NCBI GenBank assembly: GCA_013698385.1
Contig: JACCVB010000031.1
Span: forward strand, 1-11,267
DNA length: 11,267 bases
DNA from: Chloroflexota bacterium
GTDB taxonomy: Bacteria; Chloroflexota; Limnocylindria; Limnocylindrales; CSP1-4
Direction of reading: 5' to 3'
Positions within the stretch are counted from its first letter, which is position 1. Each line of letters begins with the position of its first letter. Positions 6,919 to 11,267 of this stretch are shown here, in pieces. Below the pieces are notes generated by a model that was not told where the DNA came from, searched no databases, and saw only the letters and a list, made by a program, of their open reading frames with translations. Both the position numbers and the translations under genes were made by a program.

Positions 6919-7827
6919 TCAGAGCTTCTTGCGCAGGTAGGCCGCGACGTTGGCGTCGTAGCCCAGGGTCTCGTACAGGTGACGGGCTTCGGGTCGGTGG
7001 TGTCCGGCCGTGATCTCCACGAACGCCGCGCCCAGCTCGCGACCGATCGATTCGGCCTCGCCCATGAGCGAGCGACCGATCCCGCGCTCGCGCGCGCCGG
7101 CATCGACGACGAGGGCCAGGATGCGCACGATCGTGTCGTCGTGTTCGAACCGAGGCATCGCGTGCAGGGCCAGGAATCCGAGGAGTGTCCCGTCCAGTTC
7201 CGCGACGAGGACCCGCGACTCGGTCGAGGTGAAGCGGCTCAGCCGCTCGACGATGTCGCTTGAGCCGGCGGGATAGCCCTCGTCCGTGAAGAGCGAGGCG
7301 ATCGCCTCGGCGTCGCCCGCAGCGGCCGCCCGGATCGAGATCTGGCTGTCGGTCATGGCCCGGATGGTAGCGGGCGTCGCGGTCAACCGATGCGGACCAG
7401 TGGTAGGGCCCCCGAGGAGGAGCCGTTCCGGTCCGAACGGGCCGGGGCGGGGCGGCGACCAGGCGATCCGTGCCGCGGGTGTCGCTGGGCGCGCGTCGTC
7501 TGCGCCGGACCACCACGCCGCCGCCCAGCCTTCACCGTGACGGGCGAGCGTGGCCGCCAGCCGACCCTCCGTGTCGGGCTCGAGCAGGACGACCCAGGGC
7601 ATTTCGGGGTCGTCCGTCCCGAACATCTGACACGCGGCGCCGAGCGCCGCCGACCGCGGGGCGGATCTCGCGATCTGCCCTTCCCCGATCAGCGAGCCGA
7701 GCTCGCTCGTCGCCCGGTCCAGCTCCACCGTCGCCCACCCGAGGGCCAGGGGTCGAACGACTGGCGATGCTCCGTCCGCCTCAGGCCCGCCAGCGATCCC
7801 GGCCCAGATCTCACCAAGCGGCCTCAC
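6919..7827 (-). CDS. Unknown N-terminal domain joined in frame to a GNAT acetyltransferase
   Basis: One uninterrupted frame of 302 aa. Residues 158-302 (from ATG 7356) are a clear GNAT domain: motif A ILALVVDAGARERGIGRSLM with the acetyl-CoA loop RERGIG (246-251), then EARHLYETLGYDA as motif B. Residues 1-157 are not recognised. They contain LALGWATVELDRA and WVVLLEPDTEGRLAATLARHG, and look truly coded (strand- and helix-like, normal composition). GTG 7827 overlaps the stop of the upstream GNAT gene as GTGA, which supports translation of the N-terminal part. A TACCAT box 7 nt before ATG 7356 could give a second, leaderless transcript making only the 145-aa GNAT. The segment just before that ATG is linker-like, so the frame may be a fusion of two formerly separate genes, or two genes with a lost stop. 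The acceptor substrate is unknown. Confidence 0.72.
   Translation of the reverse strand: MRPLGEIWAGIAGGPEADGASPVVRPLALGWATVELDRATSELGSLIGEGQIARSAPRSAALGAACQMFGTDDPEMPWVVLLEPDTEGRLAATLARHGEGWAAAWWSGADDARPATPAARIAWSPPRPGPFGPERLLLGGPTTGPHRLTATPATIRAMTDSQISIRAAAAGDAEAIASLFTDEGYPAGSSDIVERLSRFTSTESRVLVAELDGTLLGFLALHAMPRFEHDDTIVRILALVVDAGARERGIGRSLMGEAESIGRELGAAFVEITAGHHRPEARHLYETLGYDANVAAYLRKKL
7364..7369 (-). promoter_or_regulatory. Putative internal leaderless -10 box before the GNAT part
   Basis: The minus strand reads TACCAT, then 7 nt, then ATG 7356, inside the longer reading frame. The geometry equals that of the first-in-operon genes here, suggesting a separate transcript for the GNAT domain. 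Confidence 0.4.
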
Positions 7828-8654
7828 CCCACGAACACCATGTCCGGTCCCGCCGCGCCCGACTCGACGAAGCCCAGGCCCCGATACAGCCGGAGCGCGT
7901 GGTGGTTCTCCGCGTAGACCCCGAGGTGGACCCAGTCGCTGCCGGCCAGCACGCCGTCCAGTTGAGCTGTCGCCGTCACCAGCCGGCCCAGGCCGCGGCC
8001 GCGCATCCCCTCGATCGTCCCGATGGAGGACAGGTAGGTCAGTCCATCGAAGGTCGCTGCGCGGGCCACGGCCACCGGCTGGTCGGCATCGCGCACCAGG
8101 TAGTGCGTGAAGCGCCCGTCCGCCAGCGATGCGTTCGTCTCGCGCAACAGGCCGTCCCGGTCAGCGTTGATGCCGAATGCGGCGAGCAAGGTGTCCACGA
8201 TCTCCCCTGCGAGCCCCGACGGCACCGCACCAAGCGAGGCCGACCAGCGCTCGACCCACGTCCCCGCCGCACGGCCCGCCTCGACCACGACCTGCGCCGC
8301 GTCCGCGTCCCGACAGACCATCAGGTAGCCCGGGCCGCTGTCTTCGAAACCATTGGCCAGGAGTCGCTCGGCCAGGTCCGCCGGTGTGTCGTGCGAGGGC
8401 GAGATCCAGATATGTGGCTGTCGCCCGAGTGAGGCGAACAGGACGGCGACTTCCGCCAGCCGGCGATCGAACGCGGCGGTCTCCTCCGGCCAGCGGACGG
8501 CTTCCAGCCGATTCCAGAACGGCTCGGCGTCGGCCGCATCCAGGAGGAGCAGGGAATCGCCGAGATCGCGGAGTTCCCGCCCCGGCATCGCGTGGACCCT
8601 GGCCTCGTGCAGCAGTAGCCGCTGCATCAGCTGGCCGGGCACGCCGGGCGGCAC
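7824..8654 (-). CDS. GNAT-family N-acetyltransferase with extra N-terminal domain
   Basis: The 276-aa product has a standard GNAT domain at its C-terminus: strand LTYLSSIGTIEGMRGRGLGR with the acetyl-CoA pyrophosphate loop MRGRGLG (217-223), then HLGVYAENHHALRLYRGLGF (243-262) as motif B. The first 130 or so residues (EPFWNRLEAVRWPEE, DLAERLLANGFEDSGPGYLMV) look like a divergent or partial second GNAT-like fold, as in tandem GNAT proteins, but without a clear acetyl-CoA loop. It would be a cytoplasmic acetyl-CoA-dependent acyltransferase with unknown acceptor. The gene begins 11 nt after the methyltransferase stop and ends in a GTGA overlap with the next gene, so it is second in the operon. 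GTG 8654 is taken as the start; ATG 8627 is the alternative. Neither has a Shine-Dalgarno sequence or a -10 box. Confidence 0.85.
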   Translation of the reverse strand: MPPGVPGQLMQRLLLHEARVHAMPGRELRDLGDSLLLLDAADAEPFWNRLEAVRWPEETAAFDRRLAEVAVLFASLGRQPHIWISPSHDTPADLAERLLANGFEDSGPGYLMVCRDADAAQVVVEAGRAAGTWVERWSASLGAVPSGLAGEIVDTLLAAFGINADRDGLLRETNASLADGRFTHYLVRDADQPVAVARAATFDGLTYLSSIGTIEGMRGRGLGRLVTATAQLDGVLAGSDWVHLGVYAENHHALRLYRGLGFVESGAAGPDMVFVG

Positions 8655-8665
8655 GATCGAAGGTC

Positions 8666-9679
8666 TCAGGCCGGGCGCTCCAGCACGAACAGGGCCGCTC
8701 CCGAAGGAAGGTCGATGCCCGTCGGGGCCGGCAGGCCCGCGTCCGCGAACCAGGCACCGAACTGGTCCCGAGTCGCCAGTGCGGTGCCCTGGTACACCTC
8801 GTCCAGGTGGACCCCGGCGATCAGTTCACCGTGACGGCTGCGGAACTCGTCCGGCCCGGACGGGAGCGGCCAATCCAGTACGACCAGGCTGCCGCCCGGC
8901 CGCAGGGCCGCCCACGCCGCGCGCAGTACCTGCGGCGCATCGGCCAGCTGGTGGAGCGCGTACTGGAAGTACGCGAGGTCGAACTCGCCCGGGTCGCCAG
9001 GCTCCGTCGCTCGCGCTTGCCGGATGTCGATCCGATCCTCAAGGCCCGCAGACGCGACGGTCGCGCGCGCCCGGGCCACCGAATCCGCCTCGAACTCGAC
9101 CCCGACAAGGTCGAGGTTCGGGAACCGACGGGCCATCGCGACCAGCCAGCGGCCACCGCCGCAGTGGACATCCACGACGCGACCGCCGGCCGCGAGGGCC
9201 ACGACCAGCTGGGGCAGCGCCGCCAGGGCCTCCTGGAAGAAGACGGCGATGTCCTGCCGCGTCAGGCGTTCGATCGCGACGCGATACCGGTCCGGTCGGG
9301 AGCCGGTCGGAACGCCGGTCCGGAAGAAATCGAGCATGCCGCCCCAGTCCATCGAGGCGACCACCGCGTGGACGAACTGGCCGCCCAGGAAGTCCGCCCG
9401 GTCGTCATCGAGCAGAACGGTCGCGATGGCCGGTTCCACGGTCAGTCGGCCATCCTCGAGGACCGTCAGCCGGTGGGCATCGGCGGCCCATGCCCAGACG
9501 TCGATCGCCGGCTGGTGCGTCGCAGTCACGGTCGCCAGCTCGCTCGAGGCCAGGCCCCGCTCTCCCGCCTCACGCAGCGCCGCGAACAGGCCCAGTTCCA
9601 GGCCCAGGTAGATGAGCCACGACCGGTGGAAGCCCGCCAGGCTCTCGATGAGATCGTCGAACCGGTCATCCTGCGCCAC
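8666..9679 (-). CDS. SAM-dependent methyltransferase with N-terminal winged-helix-like domain
   Basis: The 337-aa product has two parts. Residues about 18-90 (SWLIYLGLELGLFAALREAG, LASSELATVTATHQPAIDVW, RLTVLEDGRLTVEP) match the dimerisation/winged-helix region that precedes the catalytic domain in many O-methyltransferase-like enzymes. Residues about 150-337 are a class I Rossmann methyltransferase: motif I VVDVHCGGGRWLVAMARRFP (168-187), acidic E195 in LVGVEFEADS contacting the SAM ribose, FDLAYFQYALHQLAD (233-247) as motif IV/post-motif, and LRPGGSLVVLDW (259-270). The GGG loop with Cys in front replaces the usual GxGxG with a small variation common in this group. The methyl acceptor is unknown. 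GTG 9679 opens the operon, diverges from the sigma factor gene 60 nt away, and is preceded at 6 nt by GACAAT, close to the TANNNT box of other genes here. Confidence 0.85.
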   Translation of the reverse strand: MAQDDRFDDLIESLAGFHRSWLIYLGLELGLFAALREAGERGLASSELATVTATHQPAIDVWAWAADAHRLTVLEDGRLTVEPAIATVLLDDDRADFLGGQFVHAVVASMDWGGMLDFFRTGVPTGSRPDRYRVAIERLTRQDIAVFFQEALAALPQLVVALAAGGRVVDVHCGGGRWLVAMARRFPNLDLVGVEFEADSVARARATVASAGLEDRIDIRQARATEPGDPGEFDLAYFQYALHQLADAPQVLRAAWAALRPGGSLVVLDWPLPSGPDEFRSRHGELIAGVHLDEVYQGTALATRDQFGAWFADAGLPAPTGIDLPSGAALFVLERPA

Positions 9680-9685
9680 CGCGGG

Positions 9686-9691
9686 ATTGTC
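9686..9691 (-). promoter_or_regulatory. Putative leaderless -10 box of the methyltransferase operon
   Basis: The minus strand reads GACAAT, then 6 nt, then GTG 9679. It differs from TANNNT only at the first base. It would drive the four-gene operon running to 5663. Confidence 0.4.
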
Positions 9692-9727
9692 GCACGCCGT
9701 CCGCAGGCCCGACGCAACCGCGACGGC

Positions 9728-9733
9728 TACCGT
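9728..9733 (+). promoter_or_regulatory. Putative leaderless -10 box of the sigma factor operon
   Basis: TACCGT is followed by 6 nt and ATG 9740. It overlaps a perfect 10-bp palindrome, ACCGTACGGT (9729-9738), that reaches almost to the start codon. No -35 box of the housekeeping kind (TTGACA) or of the typical ECF kind (GGAAC) is visible at the right distance. Confidence 0.45.
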
Positions 9734-9739
9734 ACGGTG

Positions 9740-10396
9740 ATGCAACGGTTCCGCACGGAACCTGCGTTCTGGGGACTGATGACCGTCGACGACCGACCCT
9801 CGGAGGCACCGCTCCTGGCCGATCTCGCGCGCGACCTCGACGGCGCCTTCGAGGGGCTCGTGCTCGCCCACCAGGATCGGCTCTACTCGATCGCGCTGCG
9901 TATGCTCGGCGATCCGCGCGATGCCGAGGAGGCGACGCAGGACGCCTTCGTTCGGGCGTACCGGGCGCTGGCCGATTACGACGAATCCCGGATCCATGCC
10001 CTGCGATTGCGGGGCTGGCTGGCCACGATCGTCCTGAACCTGTGTCGGACCCGGACGACGAAGCGCGCGGCCAGGGGACGAGGACCGCTCTCGCTCGACG
10101 CCGCCGCCCAGGCCGGGGCGCCGGATCCGGTGGCCCCAGCTGGACGCGGGCCACTGGCCGTCGCCGAGCGCCACGACGCTCGATCACGCTGGGCCCTGCG
10201 CCTGGCGGAACTTCCTGTCGGGTATCGGGCCGCGGTCGTCCTGCGTCATGTCGACGGCCTGACCTATCCCGAGGTGGCGACGGCCCTGGGACGACCCGAG
10301 GGGACGGTCAAGGCACAGGTCCACCGCGGCATCGCGATGCTGCGCACGATGCTTGAAGCCGAACGCCGGCTCGAACGCGAGGAGATGACCGCATGA
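9740..10396 (+). CDS. ECF-type RNA polymerase sigma factor
   Basis: The 218-aa product has sigma region 2 at about 37-108: FEGLVLAHQDRLYSIALRML, then GDPRDAEEATQDAFVRAYRAL (the region 2.2 core-binding helix) and RGWLATIVLNLCR. Region 4 is at about 150-204: LAELPVGYRAAVVLRHVDGL, then the helix-turn-helix TYPEVATALGRPEGTVKAQVHRG. Regions 1 and 3 are missing, as in ECF (group IV) factors. It should direct RNA polymerase to a dedicated promoter set. ATG 9740 is preferred because of the leaderless -10 box; ATG 9779 (13 codons in) is an alternative with a GGGGA nearby. The stop overlaps the next gene's start (ATGA), so the sigma factor and the alkyltransferase/Ada-like protein are made together. 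No zinc-finger or membrane anti-sigma gene is beside it, which is unusual and suggests either unregulated activity, transcriptional control, or control by its partner protein. Confidence 0.9.
   Translation: MQRFRTEPAFWGLMTVDDRPSEAPLLADLARDLDGAFEGLVLAHQDRLYSIALRMLGDPRDAEEATQDAFVRAYRALADYDESRIHALRLRGWLATIVLNLCRTRTTKRAARGRGPLSLDAAAQAGAPDPVAPAGRGPLAVAERHDARSRWALRLAELPVGYRAAVVLRHVDGLTYPEVATALGRPEGTVKAQVHRGIAMLRTMLEAERRLEREEMTA
10379..10384 (+). promoter_or_regulatory. Shine-Dalgarno site of the alkyltransferase/Ada-like gene
   Basis: GAGGAG ends 8 nt before ATG 10393, inside the sigma coding end. It is the only clear Shine-Dalgarno sequence I find before any start in the window, and it serves an internal operon gene, consistent with first genes being leaderless. 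Confidence 0.65.
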
Positions 10397-11193
10397 CTGA
10401 CGACACCGGATCGATCGAAGATGCCTTGTCCGGACTGGCCGTGGCGGCGCCGGCGTCGCTCGCGCCGGCCGTCCTCGCCGAGCTCGGCCTGATCGACCGC
10501 TACGCGACCATCGACTCCGTGGTCGGGCCCCTGATCGTTGCCTGGAACGGGCTCGGCGTCTCCGTCGTCGATGTTGCTGTGGACAAGCCGGGGTTGGAAG
10601 CGCGCCATCGTGCCCTCACCGGGCGCCGGGCGGAACGTGCCGATCGACTGCCCAGCGACCTGGCGGCGGCGATCGCCCGGCGGCTGGATGGCGACCGCCG
10701 CGTGCGGATCGATCTCGACCTGCGGGGTCGGAGCGGATTCGAGCAGGATGTCTGGCGCAAGACCCTGGAGATCCCGCATGGCGAGGTCCGACCATACGGC
10801 TGGGTGGCAGCCGAGATCGGGCGGCCGCGGGCGGTCCGGGCGGTCGGCACGGCCCTCGGCCACAATCCCGTGCCGCTCATCGTCCCGTGCCACAGGGTCG
10901 TGCGCTCGGACGGCACGCTCGGCCAGTATTCGTTGGGCGGCCCGGGCAACAAGCGCTCGATCCTGCGCAGCGAGGGCTTGGACCCCGACGGCATGGAGGC
11001 GGCGGCGGCCCGTGGCCTGCGCTTCGTCGGTTCGGACACGACCCGGGTGGTGTGCCTGCCGACGTGCCGGCATGCCCGTCGGATCACGGCCCCGCATCAA
11101 GTCGGCTTCCGACGGTTCGAGCAGGCACTGCGTGCGGGCTACCGCGCGTGTCACGTCTGTCGGCCCGATTCGGGTGCTGCCGCGGCCGCCTGA
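10393..11193 (+). CDS. O6-alkylguanine-DNA alkyltransferase fused to C-terminal Ada-type zinc domain
   Basis: The 266-aa product combines two DNA-alkylation repair parts in an order opposite to E. coli Ada. Residues about 40-110 are the N-terminal MGMT subdomain (DSVVGPLIVAWNGLG). Residues 115-195 are the catalytic and DNA-binding part: GFEQDVWRKTLEIPHGEVRPY, RAVRAVGTALGHNP with Arg149 in the position of the base-flipping Arg finger, and the active site VPCHRVV with acceptor Cys166. Residues about 208-260 match the Ada metal-binding domain: TTRVVCLPTC (C221, C225) and AGYRACHVCRPD (C253, C256); C221 matches Ada Cys38, the methylphosphotriester acceptor. There is no AraC-type HTH and no AlkA domain. 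The first 38 residues are an extra Ala/Leu-rich helical segment. It repairs O6-methylguanine by suicide transfer to Cys166 and may sense phosphotriester methylation through C221. It overlaps the sigma gene (ATGA), which makes a regulatory link likely. Confidence 0.9.
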   Translation: MTDDTGSIEDALSGLAVAAPASLAPAVLAELGLIDRYATIDSVVGPLIVAWNGLGVSVVDVAVDKPGLEARHRALTGRRAERADRLPSDLAAAIARRLDGDRRVRIDLDLRGRSGFEQDVWRKTLEIPHGEVRPYGWVAAEIGRPRAVRAVGTALGHNPVPLIVPCHRVVRSDGTLGQYSLGGPGNKRSILRSEGLDPDGMEAAAARGLRFVGSDTTRVVCLPTCRHARRITAPHQVGFRRFEQALRAGYRACHVCRPDSGAAAAA

Positions 11194-11224
11194 ACGCTCG
11201 TCTGAAGGTTCGCCTGTCCCGGCG

Positions 11225-11230
11225 TATGCT
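11225..11230 (+). promoter_or_regulatory. Putative leaderless -10 box near the right edge
   Basis: TATGCT is followed by 6 nt and a TTG at 11237 that opens a frame to the window end. It is the closest match to TATAAT among the boxes here, in a non-coding gap after the alkyltransferase stop. Confidence 0.4.
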
Positions 11231-11236
11231 GTGCCC

Positions 11237-11267
11237 TTGGACCAACGCCCTAATCCAAGAATGGTGA
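11237..11267 (+). CDS. Possible start of a further gene (cut by window end)
   Basis: From TTG 11237 the frame reads MDQRPNPRMV and remains open to the edge. Only about 10 codons are visible, so no function can be given. Support comes solely from the TATGCT box 6 nt upstream; ATG 11261 or GTG 11264 in the same frame, or no gene at all, are alternatives. Confidence 0.3.
   Translation, partial: MDQRPNPRMV

Noticed and set aside
8177..9739. A 521-codon in-frame extension upstream of the sigma factor
   Set aside because: It is antisense to the methyltransferase and GNAT genes, is rich in Arg/Pro/Gly, and the sigma homology begins only after 9740.
1..11267. Mobile element, CRISPR or prophage signature
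   Set aside because: No transposase, integrase, terminal inverted repeats, direct-repeat arrays or phage genes were seen, and base composition is uniform.

Overview
The window is very GC-rich and almost fully coding, with no mobile element, CRISPR array, rRNA or tRNA visible. Genes start mostly without a Shine-Dalgarno sequence. Instead, most first-in-operon genes carry a TANNNT-type -10 box ending 6-7 nt before the start codon, the arrangement expected for leaderless mRNAs. With the gene content (B12-dependent acyl-CoA mutase large subunit, DUF4032 kinase-like protein, many GNATs, J-domain protein), this suggests a GC-rich Chloroflexota (Limnocylindria-like) or a related Terrabacteria lineage. 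That placement is inference; no taxonomic marker gene is present.

Layout, left to right. (1) 1-2691, minus strand: a truncated DinB/ClbS-like four-helix protein, a coenzyme B12-dependent acyl-CoA mutase large subunit whose two diagnostic pocket residues are Phe and Gln (isobutyryl-CoA-mutase-like rather than methylmalonyl-CoA-like), and a small lipoprotein. Each has its own putative leaderless -10 box. (2) 2692-3130: 439 bp without a gene, holding two hairpins. (3) 3131-5652: a J-domain protein (minus) diverges from a membrane-anchored alpha/beta hydrolase and a nitroreductase (plus, overlapping stop/start). (4) 5663-9679, minus: a tightly packed four-gene operon read right to left: SAM methyltransferase, two-part GNAT, a 302-aa ORF joining an unknown domain to a second GNAT, and a DUF4032 kinase-like protein. 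(5) 9740-11193, plus: an ECF-type sigma factor overlapping by ATGA with a protein that joins an O6-alkylguanine-DNA alkyltransferase domain to a C-terminal Ada-type Cys4 zinc domain. (6) 11225-11267: a possible leaderless start of another gene cut by the window edge.

The most interesting unit is the sigma factor/alkyltransferase pair. In E. coli Ada the zinc domain senses methylphosphotriesters and drives transcription through a fused AraC-type HTH. Here the zinc domain sits at the opposite end of the alkyltransferase, no AraC HTH is present, and the transcription function is a separate, translationally coupled sigma factor. This could be an alkylation-response switch built from an ECF sigma and a rearranged Ada, with the Ada-like protein in the place where an anti-sigma is normally found. 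That is a hypothesis from domain content and gene order only.
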